From positions 1 to 64,000 of the forward strand of contig JACEFZ010027939.1 of the NCBI GenBank assembly GCA_014155875.1: a stretch of DNA of 64,000 bases, written 5' to 3'. Shown here in pieces: positions 23,106 through 37,085 of this stretch (position 1 is its first letter; every line of letters begins with the position of its first letter). This DNA is from Cepaea nemoralis. Lineage: Eukaryota > Mollusca > Gastropoda > Stylommatophora > Helicidae. A program made the position numbers and the translations under genes. Below the pieces are notes generated by a model. It was given only the letters and a program-made list of their open reading frames with translations. It did no database searches and was not told where the DNA came from.

Positions 23106-23537
23106 GACTGTTGCTGCTATTTGCTACTACTACTGCTTCAGCTGCTTCTGATGTTATTACTATGTAAACCTTTTTTTCCATTACCACCACAACCACGCCC
23201 AGAACTACTGCTATTGCTGCTGATACTACATACTGAAATGGCTATTTTACATATTGTCATTATGTAAATGATATTTACAGCATAATTTCAACTACAATAA
23301 AGTTTTTGACAACGAGCATCACCATCTTGACAAACATATGACAACCACTATTACAACGTGATGGTGTTTCTGGTTCCAAGGCTGCTCCCAATAGATTTAG
23401 TCTTTGTGGTAACATTTTTTACAATCAGCGGCACAGAACACAGAACTTGACAGTAACATCCCTTTTGTCCTATACGTTGTCATCATCATCATTCTTTGCC
23501 TCCTCCTCCCCCCTCCGCCTTCCTCCTCCTTGTCTCC

Positions 23538-23632
23538 CTCTTCTTCTTCTTCTTCTTCTTCTTCTTCTTCTTCTTCTTCTTCTTCTTCTTCTTCTTCTTC
23601 TTCTTCTTCTTCTTCTTCTTCTTCTTCTTCTG
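23538..23632. repeat. CTT trinucleotide tract
   Basis: About 31 pure CTT units, a polypyrimidine tract able to form triplex structures. Flanks (23110-23537, 23640-24056) show no gene. Confidence 0.95.
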
Positions 23633-24067
23633 CCCTTTTAGCGCCAATTCGAGCATATACCCTTACCCAGCTTATGCCATGCCGTCCTAACTTTAGCGAT
23701 CTTCTACAGTTTCCTCCACGGCCTTCGCATCATTGTCATTCACAATTCTACAATTCCAATTGTTCACTTCTAGACATGTTTTTTTAGATGAAAGATATTG
23801 AAAGAAGGTAGGTCAGTGATTCAGACTAATTGCGGATTCGCCGTATCTTTTCATACCTCTTCTAGGAACAGATCCCCCTTTCATCTTGTTGGCAAAGTAA
23901 TTCCTGTTTCTCTTATCTTTAGACATATTTCCGGCTGGTTATATGTTACAGATAACGTACGCTACTGGATGGCGCAGGCTAGCCTAAAGTTAACCTTCTT
24001 AGTCGCCTCTTATGACATACATAGTATTTCATGTTACTATTTTTTGCTTCTCTTTAGTGACCCGGCA

Positions 24068-24684
24068 TTTTGCAAGATGAAAAACATACTTACCAATAAA
24101 AGATGTCATTTGCAACGAGAAAAAGAGTGTTGAGGTGCCACATAGAACCTGTGCTTTTGTATGGTTGTGAAGTGTGGACGATGAGCAGACAAAATGAAAA
24201 ACATCTGATGGCCGTGGAAATGTGATTTCTGAGGAAAATGCAAACACACCTATGGACAGACAGAGAACCTCTGCTTTTGTATGGATGTGAAGCGTGGACA
24301 ATGAGTAGACATGCTGAAAAACATCATGGTTGTGGAAATGTGGTTTCTGGGGAAAATGCAAAGAAAACTATGGACAGGCAGAAAAACCAATGACTAAGTC
24401 ACACAAGAAACAAATGAAAACCGTAAAATGGTTAGATAAATTAGACGTAGACAGTTAAAATTTTTTGGTCACGTTATGAGAACAAAAAATTGGAGAACTT
24501 GGTGACAACTGGCAAGATCGAGGGGAAGAGAACAAGGGGAGAGCAGAGAAGTAAATAGCTGGATGGCTTGGCCACGTGGTATGGTCGAGACAGGAACACG
24601 GAGCTGATCCACAACTCTGGTGATCGAGTGAGATGGCAAAACATGACCTCCCACGCTTATCGGTATGGCACATGACGATGATGG
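24068..24684 (+). mobile_element. LINE-A 3' fragment with 11-bp target duplication
   Basis: Target duplication GTGACCCGGCA is at 24057-24067 and 24685-24695. The insert starts inside the C-terminal coding part (TTTTGCAAGATGAAAAACAT) and ends with GGTATGGCACATGACGATGA. The coding frame is destroyed, and an internal segment around 24140-24340 is present twice. Confidence 0.88.
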
Positions 24685-25013
24685 GTGACCCGGCAACATT
24701 TTGCGTGACGTTCCCAAAGTTTTCTCTTATGTGTCTAGGTATTTGCTATAATACAAAATAAAACTCTTACAGCCAATGAGTGCCCTCCTTAATTTCTACG
24801 TTAATGCATATAGTTTGCTATAGTCTGTGCCGTTACTGGTGCCTACCAGTAGGAATATGAGAGCTGAACAATAATGAAGACTGCATGTGAAAAACTTAAA
24901 CTACGATAGATAAAAAAAATCCCTTGCCTTTTTTTTTTAGAGATTAACACCCGTGCCGTGGGAAGATATACACAGGGTAACTACTCAGCTACTCTAAATT
25001 AATAGTTTACACC

Positions 25014-25087
25014 AGTGGTTCCCAAACTTATTGTAGCTACCGTCCAATACCTTCTAGGCCACTTTTCTCCACACACACACTCGCGCG

Positions 25088-25157
<70 letters not shown>

Positions 25158-25258
25158 TTTTTCTTAGTATTAAACCTAATTTAAATTCAAAACCTCATTG
25201 ACCCATAGGATCTTTACGCCCGGAGTATGGGGGACGAGTGTTCGCTTTATTAACCACT
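25014..25258. mobile_element. Possible hAT-like MITE with CA microsatellite
   Basis: The left end CAGTGGTTCCCAAACT resembles hAT termini; the right end AACCACTG is a short match. A CA run fills 25088-25154. No target duplication is visible, so the call is tentative. It lies just downstream of lectin exon 4. Confidence 0.4.
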
Positions 25259-25289
25259 GTTCTACAAGGACAGACTGTTATAAACTCAC

Positions 25290-25389
25290 TTGAAAAATCC
25301 AGATACTCGCATGTTGCGTAATGTTTGGCTCTACATTGTGCTCTTCGCCATAAACCTGACGGTCTTTCTACGTAATAACACCTATTATC
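25290..25389 (-). CDS. Exon 4: C-terminal part of C-type lectin-like domain
   Basis: The acceptor is ATTCTGCAG after an AT-rich tract and the donor is TCAA before GTGAGT. The frame reads DNRCYYVERPSGLWRRAQC and then RAKHYATCEYLDFS. The Cys in RCYY and in AQC are the expected inner disulfide pair, and ATCE carries the last conserved Cys. Where calcium-binding CTLDs have WND before the third Cys, this one has LWRRAQC, so classic calcium-dependent sugar binding is unlikely. Entry is phase 0 and exit phase 1, so exons 2-4 form a 1-1 symmetrical module. The exon is wedged between a possible MITE (25014-25258) and a mariner fragment (from 25455). Confidence 0.85.
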
Positions 25390-25454
25390 CTGCAGAATGT
25401 ATATATATATATATTTCTTTAGTTTAGTCACAATAATAATGAACATATACAGCA

Positions 25455-25870
25455 AATATTTCTACTTCTCAACATAATCCCTATCAACTTTAACGGCTTT
25501 ACGCCATCTTGAAACAAGTGCATGTATCTCACATCTGTACCATATGTTGTCCTGTTCTCGTAGCCATTTCTGCTCTGCATTAATCATTCTTTCATTGTCT
25601 TCACACTTTCTCCCACGGATAGCATTCTTACAGGGACAGAAAAGATGGAAATCAGATGGTGCCAGGTCTAGACTGTAAGGAGACTGGGGCAGTACATTCA
25701 TTCCACAACATTTTGTCGATTGCCTCCCTTGTTTGCAAACTTGTGTGAGGACGCGTGTTGCTATGAAGGAGAAGCAGTAGCTCTAACCCTGCAGTAACGG
25801 CGATTGAGTTTTGTGTGTGTTTTAATGTAAATTTCCGAATTGATGGTTCCACATCCACGAGAATAACCCC
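25455..25870 (-). pseudogene. Mariner transposase C-terminal fragment
   Basis: Two overlapping frames on the minus strand read LLLLHSNTRPHTSLQTREAI and then PYSLDLAPSDFHLFCPCKNA, ending VKVDRDYVEK. These are the second catalytic Asp region (replaced by HSN here instead of HDN), the SPDLAPSD region (here SLDL) and the C-terminus of a mariner transposase. A frameshift separates them. It is a dead fragment in intron 3. Confidence 0.85.
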
Positions 25871-25936
25871 ATCAATGTTTAAAAAAAAAAAAAAACAGTG
25901 GGCATGACTCCGGTTGATCGAGTTGTTTTGAAATTA

Positions 25937-26017
25937 GATAAAACAACGAAATACAAAATCCAAAACATGGGAACCGAGTACTTGTGCTTTCGGTTATTTG
26001 TATTTCGTTGTTTTATC
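25937..26017. repeat. Perfect 21-nt inverted repeat with 39-nt loop
   Basis: The arm GATAAAACAACGAAATACAA(A) at 25937-25957 is exactly reverse-complementary to 25997-26017. It could fold as a hairpin. The surrounding sequence is unrecognised. Confidence 0.8.
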
Positions 26018-26528
26018 TATCTGTGTTGTCTTGTCCTTGACAAAGATTCTGAGAATCGAAACGTCGTCCGTCCTGTGTGTCGTATTGTACGCATTTGTGT
26101 GTATTTTATTTTATGATTCATTTTATATATTTATTGATTGCTTCTGATTTTGGATTTTCACCTGTATTTCGGGAAACGATGGATCTTCTTGTAAGGTATG
26201 TGCAACGTGTTTGTGTTTAGTCCGTTTCTTCTCGCAGGAACTAAATATACCTATTTGTTTCCATTTCATATCTCTATGTTAGGGCATGACACACCCTGAT
26301 TTATAGACATAACAAAACTGCAGCTAAAGATAGAATCTGCTTTTGAAATTGGCGACGAAAGGAGTGTAGACAGTGGCTGTGAAATTGAACATCTCGTGAT
26401 TGATCATCGGCCAGGACAAGGTTAACAACCGGGAAACTTATTCCCCCTTGCTTCAGATTTATTCCTCTTTGATTCTACAAGACTTAAATCGTCTGGACGG
26501 TGGGAGATTAATGGTGGCTTGAAAAGTG

Positions 26529-27675
26529 TACAGTAAATGCTTTGTATATACTGAGTACAGTATTCGAACGTTCTATAAAAGTAAACAAAGATCTACACTT
26601 TTGCTTTATTGACTACACAAAGGCTTTCGATAAAGTGAGACATGATAAGGATGCTTGAAGATCTACAAATTGATGGAAAAGACATTAGACTTGTAAAAAA
26701 CATATATTGGAAACAACAAACTGCCATCAGAATTGATAATGATGTAGGTCAATATCAGCCTATTAAAAGAGGTGTGAGACAGGGATGTGTAATGTCTCCA
26801 GGTCTTTTTTCCCTGTACAGTGAAAATATTTTCAAAAATATAGAAGATATGGAAGGAATCAACATTGGGGGACGATACATCAATAACATTAGATATGCAG
26901 ATGATACAGTCTTGATTGCAGACAATGAACAGAACCTGCAAAATTTAGTAGATGCAGTTGTTGCACACAGTGAACAACTAGGGCTAGAACTGAATATTAA
27001 GAAGACACAGACTATGGTCGTCACTGGGAAGAAGGAATTACCACAATGTGATATACGAGTAAATGGGCATATTCTTAAATAAGTGAATCGGTACAATTAT
27101 CTCGGAACAGTCATAACATCTGATGGGAGATACCTTGAAGAGATTAGAACAAGAATTGCCATTGCGAAGGTAGCCTTTTGCAAGATGAAAAACATACTGA
27201 CCAATAAAAATACATCAATTAAAACGAGAAAAAGAATGTTGAGGTGCTACATAGAGCCTGTACTTTTGTATGGATGCGAAGCGTGGACAATGAGTAGAAA
27301 GCTGAAAAACATCTGATGGCTGTGGAAATGTTAGTTCTCAGGAAAATGCAAAGAATAACAGGGACTAACTGAAAAACCAATGAACAAGTCCTTCAAGAAA
27401 CAAATGAAGATCGTAAGCTGACTAGAAACATTAGACGTAGACAGTCAACATTTTTGGGCATGTTATGAGAAGAAATGACTTGGGGAATTTGGTGAAAACT
27501 GGCAAGATCGAAGGTGGGAGACCAAGGGGAAGACCGAGAAGTAAATACATGGATGTCTTGGCCACGTGACATGGTCGAGACAGGAACACGGAGCTGATCC
27601 ACGACTCTGGTGATCAAGTGAGATGGCAAAACATGACCGCCCACGCTTATCGGCATGGCACATGATGGATGGATG
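26529..27675 (+). mobile_element. LINE-A copy: RT domain to 3' end
   Basis: A 146-residue frame (26642-27082) covers fingers/palm with GVRQGCVMSPGLFSLYSE and NNIRYADDTVLIADNEQNL. The C-terminal part follows (NRYNYLGTVITSDGRYLEEI). The 3' end reads CACGCTTATCGGCATGGCAC, then ATGATGGATGGATG. It is 5'-truncated and broken by a stop after HILK and by later shifts. It is close in sequence to the 10.7-14.8 kb copy. Confidence 0.9.
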
Positions 27676-28741
27676 AAATGTCAACATCCCCCCCCCCCAG
27701 TGAACATCTGTGGAGTCTTACAGGCGAGCTGGGGAGAGGGCGGGTTAAAGACAATCCCATTGTAGATTGTTTATGAATACAGTGCCACTGAGAATTTAAT
27801 GCCTACACCAAGGATTGGAAGGGCAGATAAAATTACCAGCTTCTACCCCGAATTTCAATCATGTCAGCAACCCAAACCCACTCTGGGTAGTGACGTCATG
27901 TTCCCGCAAAAACGGAACGTTTCCATTGGGCGCTGCACGACCACTTCTCATTATTATAATTTATGATGATGAAGGAGTCCAAGATGTTTGCAAAATAGAA
28001 CTATAGTGGCTGGCAGTCTCTGTTCATGAATTGAAGAAGTAAGACGGGTTTGCCAGTCGTTTCCTGTTGTTATAATGTTGTGTTTTCGTGTAACTTCATG
28101 ATGTCTGTTGGTAAGTTGACAACCATAGTTAAGTTAGGAATAGGTACATTTGAAGTTATAGTAGAGTAGTCCTAGGAAGAGAATAGGTGATTATTCCTTC
28201 GATTTAGGGAAGTAGTGACTGAACTTTATTCTTGTTCTGTTCATACGATATATGTGAGATGAACTTCACTTCCTCTAGTCATTCAGTGCTTCCGTGTGTG
28301 ACTATGTTTCCACAGGAACTATCGTGAGGCTGTTCTATAATATCACCTGTAGTTTTTATAAATGACACTTTCATGGAAAATCTCTTATAATTTCTTTGTC
28401 TCTATATTCAGAGGAGACTATGTTTCTTTATATGTATGTTCATGTATGGGGAGTTGATGGTGAATTTATTTATAAATGTATACATGAAAATGGGGTTACC
28501 GTTACCTTTAAACGGGAAAGAGAAGCACTGCCAAGACGGAGAAATTGCATCACCCTTGCTGATGTCCACCAGATATTCTCGCCGCTAGAACTTTGAAAGA
28601 ACGAGAATGATTCTCCTCCATAAGGCAGGAGTGAGAGAAGTCATATCATGTCAATATAGGGAGTGAAGGACTGCATCCGATATTGAGGTGATGGGGCCGG
28701 ATAGGGCCAGGTGAAAGTTACCCACCTTTGAGTCATAATCA
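27676..28741. other. Intron 3 sequence without recognised features
   Basis: Apart from a C run near 27690, I recognise neither a mobile element nor a coding exon in this stretch. Confidence 0.3.
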
Positions 28742-30442
<1,701 letters not shown>

Positions 30443-30454
30443 CTTCACCTTTCT

Positions 30455-30553
<99 letters not shown>

Positions 30554-31215
30554 TCTGGTGTTTGGTGAATGTAGTATTTTCTTTTTCACCAAATTATGTG
30601 GATTTGACTATAGTGTTTGGCACATGTTGTCTGCAGGGCACATTGGTTTCTTCATGGGGCTGAAAAGGTCGTTGTTTGGCTGAAAAACTTGAGATATTCC
30701 AGAATGATGTATACTATCTACAAGAAAGTAATTTAGGAGAGATGACTGGGATTCGCCTTATCATTGCTTCAGGAGTGAATTCCCATTACGCCTCATTTAC
30801 TTCTCAGGTGCACACCGTCTTCAGCATATGAACATTAGCTAACCACCATGCTGGTTTCTTGTTGTTTTATTGAGTGCCGTGCCAATCAAGGAAATACTTA
30901 TTACACCAGACTTGGCATTTTTAAGGTCCAGATCCTATGTGCATTCTCATGATAATTTTGTGAAGATATCCTAGATATTCACCATGGACATATATGTGAT
31001 GGACTTTTTTTCTTCAGTGTTATGTGAACATGTGACCTTTTCTTCAGGTGCTGTAGAAATCAGACATTTATCACGGGACTTTAAATATGAACCATCATAG
31101 TTTTGTGGTTTTAAAAAGTGTTAGTTGATTCTTTCGCTGTGCAAGCACCTGAACAGTAATTAATGAACCTGATATATTTAATATGTCTGAGAATAAGAGG
31201 TTATTTTAATTTTTT

Positions 31216-31259
<44 letters not shown>

Positions 31260-31260
31260 C

Positions 31261-31307
<47 letters not shown>

Positions 31308-32142
31308 CATGCCATATCACATGAACATACATGCTCTCCCTTTTTCCCAGGTTATCCCAATATAATGTTATCTGTCGTATTTGAGAGTTGTTTATTTACT
31401 TGTTAGTTGGTGTTTGATTCCTTTCATGTGTGTTCTCAATGATAATATTTATCAAGGAACATCATAAATATGGAGCTACAGGTGGCGATACAATCACCAG
31501 AACTATCAGCGTGCACAGAGGAGTGTCCTCTCTATGGTTCGGTAGCGGTATTATGCTCTATTGGGCATTCTGTGAGAACACCTAACTATCTAATCTGTCT
31601 CCACCCCTGGAGAGTCTTGTTGAGCCGTTTCGGGTTTTCTTATATCAGGAGGTCTATTAGAATTGGGGAATCCATCACCAATTGCTGTTCTATACGCCAC
31701 ACATGTATTGTTTGGTACTCATAGATGTTAGTTATTTAGTTGCATATCCTTTACACACCAAGAGAAATGATGTTGGATGGATTGAGACTGTGGCATGGAG
31801 GAATGTCATCAGCAGAACTGACGCAGAACACCAAAGACCGAGATCTGTGGAGAGACAAGAACACCAACGCCAGCTGGCCAGGCACCTGATGATGATGATG
31901 ATCATGTACAGGACATCGCAGTCAACCCCAGCATGTTTTGACTGTTTGTGATTTCTTGGCAAGTTTACGTTCAGTAGTGTGCCATTGCTTTCTGAACGAC
32001 CGGCACTCATTCCATTTTCATTAAAAACCAACGCAGGGTGGTCTGCTGCCCGCAGCTGTGTTTCCAACGAGGTATGCGGGATTAGGAACTGCGCGATATC
32101 CTATCCTGGGTTTTCCGGGTGTAAACGCCTCGCTATCGAATG
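30443..32142. repeat. 1.7-kb tandem duplication, copy 2
   Basis: Same content as 28742-30442. Visible differences are few: CT and TG run lengths, CATTTCTTCT versus CATTTACTTCT, GATGGTGG versus CATGCTGG, and TTATTGTAATTTT versus TTATTTTAATTTT. It ends at the same SINE boundary (CGCTATCGAATG). Either a very recent duplication or two haplotypes assembled in tandem. Confidence 0.95.
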
Positions 32143-33125
32143 TTTGTTGAGTGATAAATAATGTGGATGTGTGAATGCATAATAGACTGACGACGAGGTC
32201 AAATATGGATGACTGATATTGATATTACATAATAAGCTTATTGTATGAGAGATGCTATCTGAGTCGATCGATGCCTGGTAGGCTTGCCTGACTTTGATGT
32301 TATGGGCTCACATATAAAGCCGGTTCCGGTAACATCAGATTTTTATGATTTATATATCTAGACACTGTGTTGGTGTGCCTGTTTACATAAATAAATTACC
32401 AGTTACAGTTGCACAGTTGTTCTGAGTCGTTATTCGTCATAACCTCGTGTCGATATGAGTGTTGTATTCCCCTAGTTTGTGAGGTTAGTAGTTAGTTTCT
32501 TAGTTGCGGTTCCAACTTCACAGCAACGGGTCGTCCCCATTATGCTCCGTTCCTGTGCCAGTGAATATCACACAAAATGCTCCTCACTGCCCAATGTGAA
32601 AATTGGAAAAGACATGAGTTTCGGCAAGCCAACAGCCCGCACAGATACACTGTGCATAATGCCGCCGCCAGATACAAAAGTCCTCCATGAAAAATACAGT
32701 TCATCGTCGATGGAATGGGCAGTCACCAGAAAAACTTCATTGACCCGAGTTTTATCCCATAAGGCTCAGCCTCTTTCCACAAGGCGACCCGACAAAAGCG
32801 CCGCACAAATCCCGAACGAAATTCACAGCTCACAGTGTCGTGCCACGCACTCACTCAGTAGCAGGGCGACGGAACCGTGCACTACCAGTCCAACATGAGG
32901 AAAATGCGAATGCAAACCGCAGCCACAAGCATAAACACTCCAGAGGCCGTAACGGTTTAAATGCCTATCCGCCATGTTGGGGACCGGAAGTCTTGTGAGG
33001 TACCTCAGGACTGGTAATTTATTTATATATAAACAGGCACACCGAAACGGTGACTCGAGGGAAGAAGCACCAACTTGTGTCTGACATTCTGATATTTCAG
33101 TAATGATCAAATTAAAATCGGTCGG
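32143..33125. other. Region of repeat remnants
   Basis: 32735-32830 is a partial SINE-1 on the minus strand (GGGATAAAACTCGGGTCAAT reading). GGTGTGCCTGTTTACATAAA near 32372 recurs inverted at about 33015-33045, so a short element is present twice in opposite orientation. No gene was seen. Confidence 0.45.
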
Positions 33126-33129
33126 ATGT

Positions 33130-33385
33130 CTTGCACGTTGCAATCAATCACATCATTTATTGGCTGTTTGTGATTTACTAGGTAATGTCAGTTCAGCAAT
33201 TTGTCATTGCTTTCCTAACACCCGACGCCTCATATAATTGAATCAACGCAAAGAGGTCTGCTTCCAATTCGTCTGCAGCTGATTTCAAACCCTCGGCTTG
33301 GTATGCGGGAGAATTATGAAACTGCGCGTGTCGCTATCCCCTGAACCACAGCGTCGGTTGACTATCAAACTAGTTGTTTTAAATC
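33130..33385 (-). mobile_element. SINE-2 copy with intact tRNA-like head
   Basis: On the minus strand the head reads CTGTGGTTCAGGGGATAGCG and GCCGAGGGTTTGAAATCAGC. The body has GAAAGCAATGACAAATTGCT. It is diverged from the 13938-14188 copy. Confidence 0.7.
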
Positions 33386-33499
33386 CCAGTTTAATTTATA
33401 CATTTTGATCGAGTATTCTATTATATTTTACGCGATAGCTTGATTATTGAAAATACTCAGTTTTATACAACAAATAAAAACATCTGTCATCTCATCTCA

Positions 33500-34135
33500 T
33501 CTTATCTCATCATGTTCCTCTTGTACCTTGCGGTGTCGAGGTGAAGTATAAACATCGTGAGAGTGCCTGATTATGGGCTTCATATATCGATATTCCCATG
33601 GACTCTGCTATTCCCTCCGTCCAACGTTTCCGTGGTCGGCCTCTTCCTCTGTTTCCATCTGGTCAGTACATCATTGCTTGTTGTGGTATGCTGTTGACTG
33701 GTAACCTACTTGCATGGCCAAACCATTTGACTTGCTGCTTTCTAATAAAATCTAGTGATGCTTTAACCCCCACTTTTGTCCTGATGTCTTCATTTCTGAT
33801 CTTATCTCTTCTTGATATGTTGAGTATTCTTCTCAGGAACCTCAATTCTGTTGTTGTGATTTTTCTTTTCTCTTTTTTAGTCATTGTCCAGGTTTGGAAT
33901 TGGTAGCATAGAGTTGGTAGGAAGATTGGGTTATAAAATGCTTTCTTGGTAGTTATTGATACATGTTTGTTCTTTAGTATTGGTGTCATTTGTCAATGAG
34001 TTGATTTGCCTTATTGCACCTATTTTCGATCTCGTCTTCTGATCTGCCATTTGATGATATTATACTTCCTAGGTACTTGAAACTCTTTACTTGTTTCAAG
34101 GGATGTTCGTTTATGTGAATTGTCATCTTTCATGT
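33500..34135 (-). mobile_element. LINE-C 3' fragment
   Basis: The frame 33989-33663 reads MTPILKNKHVSITTKKAFYN, LCYQFQTWTMTKKEKRKI and LRFLRRILNISRRDKIRNED. This is the region C-terminal to the RT palm in a third LINE family. The 3' end has GGTACAAGAGGAACATGATG and GAGATGAGATGAC-type repeats, shared with 50636-50800. It lies 160 bp from lectin exon 3. Confidence 0.82.
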
Positions 34136-34293
34136 TTAAGTAAAATAGAAAAAAAGTCAGTTTGCGGGGAGAGAGAAGAGATTGATTATAATGGCGAGTG
34201 AATGACCAAAAACTACACAGGCCAGCTCTTGCCATATGCGAGACCGAAGATCCTTTCCAATAAAAGGCGTTAATTTCTTATACATTTTCTTAC

Positions 34294-34429
34294 CTGAGCA
34301 TACGTGGATTCACCGTTTGCGAAATTCTCATAACTTTTACCATCATATCCCGTGCAGTTTCGATCGGACCACTGCAGTGTTGTTGAGCCTGTCGCTGACT
34401 TCCAGTAGAGGCCAACCCATGAGTTTTGT
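34294..34429 (-). CDS. Exon 3: central WVGL/WSD part of C-type lectin-like domain
   Basis: This exon was missed as an open frame because it lacks a Met. The acceptor is ATTCTTCAG and the donor CAG before GTAAGA, both close to consensus. It reads QNSWVGLYWKSATGSTTLQW then SDRNCTGYDGKSYENFANGE. This contains the WIGL-type core motif (WVGL) and the LQWSD strand typical of CTLDs. The entry nucleotide A completes GGA with the GG left by exon 2. The exit is phase 0, as required by exon 4. The extra Cys in RNCTG is unusual for the family. There is no EPN or QPD sugar-binding triplet in the long-loop region. Confidence 0.85.
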
Positions 34430-34757
34430 CTGAAGAATGTTTAAACATTAAGAGAACACTTGTGACCAAATACCAATGCGTGAATTAAAACTAGAAGGAC
34501 TGCAACTAACTCTTTCGTGGTAGAGGGTGAACACCTACACCGGTCAATTGGATTAAAATGTTGAATTCTCGTCCTTGCCTTGGGGAGGTAAATTACAAGT
34601 ACCTCTGAAGTTGGAATGGGTTCGCCTTATGGCAATAGACAATGGTAACAGGGAAAGCTAATGCACAAGCGCAAATCAGGCTAGTGCACTAGAAGTAGTA
34701 GCTCGTGTATTGACTACGCTTGAGTTCAAAGCAAACGAGTCATATATATATATATCA

Positions 34758-35385
34758 TTGGCACCTTGCCGTCTTGACAGACGATAGTTTGTGCTTTAAA
34801 AAGGCATAATAACTTTTAACTATGGCGGTAGCGAGTGTGACTGAAAAGGCCAATTTGCGCTGTAAATGTCCGTTCACAGTGGGTGCATGTGAACACGTGG
34901 TCATTTCCACCATCATGCACCATCTTACGTCTCAAACGTTTGGTGTGTGACTTTTCTGCAATAATTTTCTCCTTTGACTTTATTCCATTTCTGATATTTG
35001 CCCTCCATGCAACACGTTCAGCGGCGACTTGCTCCCAATGTGCATTATCAATGCCTGTATCAATCATGTCCCGCTTACACACATCTTTGTATCGTAGTAG
35101 AGGCCGACCCTGAGATCTCTTACCCATCTGTAATTCACCAAAAAAGATATCCTTTGGTATTCTACCATCATCCATCCTCCTAAGATGTCCTATCCATCTA
35201 AGTCTACGAAGACTGAGCATGGTATAAACTGTCACACAACCTGATCTTTCCAATACTTCAGTATTTGTGATTTTGTCTTGCCACTTAATACCAAGAATTC
35301 TTCGCAGACACCGCATATGAAAGCTGTTTAAATTTGTTCTCTTGGTGTGAGTCAGGGATGGAGTTATTGCCTCTCCATAGCACAA
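34758..35385 (-). mobile_element. LINE-B 3' fragment
   Basis: The 189-residue frame reads FHMRCLRRILGIKWQDKITN, LRRLRWIGHLRRMDDGRIPK and ends CTHCERTFTAQIGLFSHTRYRH. The last is a C-x2-C...H-x4-H zinc-finger pattern. It matches the nested element at 12354-13550, but here the C-terminus is open. The 3' end abuts a TA run at 34742-34755. Confidence 0.9.
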
Positions 35386-35389
35386 AGCC

Positions 35390-35818
35390 TGGGCTAAAAT
35401 ATAGAGATCATGTGTTGCCCATGCAGCATGATCCCTCTCTCGGCCTGCCTAGTTCACTCCAGAGGAAAGGTAACACCCCTACATCTGGAACAAGACAAGC
35501 TGCAGAAGCTGCCGGATCAGCAAAGCAATGCTCTAACTGTCCGTCTGTCGGAGCTTCGATCCTAGACCAGTCGCCAACCAAGGCTTAGGGCCTGGTCTGC
35601 CCTGCCATGACAATTTTGTCTTTAGCTTGCATTTCCTCGCACCAGGGTAAGGCTTGTACCCTCCAAATTGCGCTCTTCCGCCCGAAGCCGTTGGCACAAT
35701 GTGGGGTGTCGGGTTTGGTAAGCGCCGCCCAACGTTCGGCGCTAACAGAAACCAGGTAGTACCGTCTACTGTTATACGGTAGCTCAGTCATATCTGACTA
35801 AGACCTGACTGACAATAT

Positions 35819-35820
<2 letters not shown>
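35390..35820. other. Unrecognised GC-richer stretch
   Basis: Sequence such as GCTTAGGGCCTGGTCTGCCC and GCGCCGCCCAACGTTCGGCG. It looks like part of a dispersed repeat but has no copy elsewhere in this window, and I cannot name it. Confidence 0.3.

Positions 35821-35821
<1 letters not shown>

Positions 35822-35896
<75 letters not shown>
35822..35896. repeat. TA microsatellite
   Basis: Nearly pure TA repeat directly abutting the truncated 5' end of a LINE-A copy. Confidence 0.95.
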
Positions 35897-35898
<2 letters not shown>

Positions 35899-35899
<1 letters not shown>

Positions 35900-36376
35900 C
35901 ATGATAAAAAACATACTGACCAATAAAAAGATATCAAATGAAAAAGAAAAAGAGTGTTGAATTGCTACACAGAACCTGTACTTTTGTATGGAAGCGAAGC
36001 ATGAACAATGAGCAGACAAGCGGAAAAACATCTGATGGCTGTGGAAATATTGGGTCTCAGGAAAATTTGCAAAGAATACCATGGACAGACAGAAAAATCA
36101 ATGAACAAATCCTTAAAGAAACAAATGAAGGTCGTAAACTGATTGGAGATAGGCCCTATTAGACGCAGACAGTCAAACTTTTTTGGGCATGTTATGAGAA
36201 GAAATGAATTGAAGAACTTGGTGAGAACCAAGGGGAAGACTGAGAAGTAAATACCTGGATGGCTTGGCCACGTGGCATGGTTGAGACAGAAACACGGAGC
36301 TGATCCACGGCTCTGGTGATCGGGTGAGATGGCAAAACATGACCGCCCACGCTTTCGTATCGGCGTGGCACATGAT

Positions 36377-36378
<2 letters not shown>
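35899..36378 (+). mobile_element. LINE-A 3' fragment between TA tracts
   Basis: Begins ATGATAAAAAACATACTGAC and ends CGGCGTGGCACATGATGGAT, running directly into an AT tract (36379-36418). Frames are broken. Confidence 0.85.
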
Positions 36379-36418
<40 letters not shown>

Positions 36419-36422
<4 letters not shown>

Positions 36423-36893
36423 AAAAGATGTCAATTGAAACGAGAAAAAGAGTGTTGAGATGCTACATAGAACCTGTACTTTTATATGGATGTGAAGCTC
36501 GGACAATGAGCAGCCAGGCCGAAAAACATCTGATGGCTGTAGAAATGTGGTTTCTGAGGAAAATGCAAAGAATACCATGGACAGCCAGAAAGACCAATGA
36601 ACAAGTCCTTCAAGAAACAAATGAAGATCGTAAACTGATCAGAGACATTAGACGTAGACAGTCACAATTTTTTGGGCATGTTATGAGAAGAAATGATTTG
36701 GAGAACTTGGTGACAACTGGTAAGATCGAGGGGAACAGACCAAGGGGAAGACCTAGAAACAAGTATCTGGATGGCTTGGCCTTGTGGCATGGTCGAGACA
36801 GAAAACACGGAACTGATCCACGACTCTGTTGATCGAGTGAGATGGCAGAACATGACCGCCCACGCTTACCGGCATGGCACATGATGGATGGAT

Positions 36894-36896
<3 letters not shown>
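36419..36896 (+). mobile_element. LINE-A 3' fragment with open C-terminal frame
   Basis: Reads [40 protein letters not shown] and FGHVMRRNDLENLVTTGKIE. This is the conserved C-terminal tail of the family, uninterrupted for about 140 residues. It ends GGCACATGATGGATGGATGG, then an AT tract (36897-36983). Confidence 0.88.
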
Positions 36897-36985
<89 letters not shown>

Positions 36986-37085
36986 CTTACTCGCTTTGAA
37001 CTCAAGCGTAGTCCATACACATGCAATTACTTTTATTACACTGGACTGAGTTTCATATACATATTTTTATATATATTGATATTCA

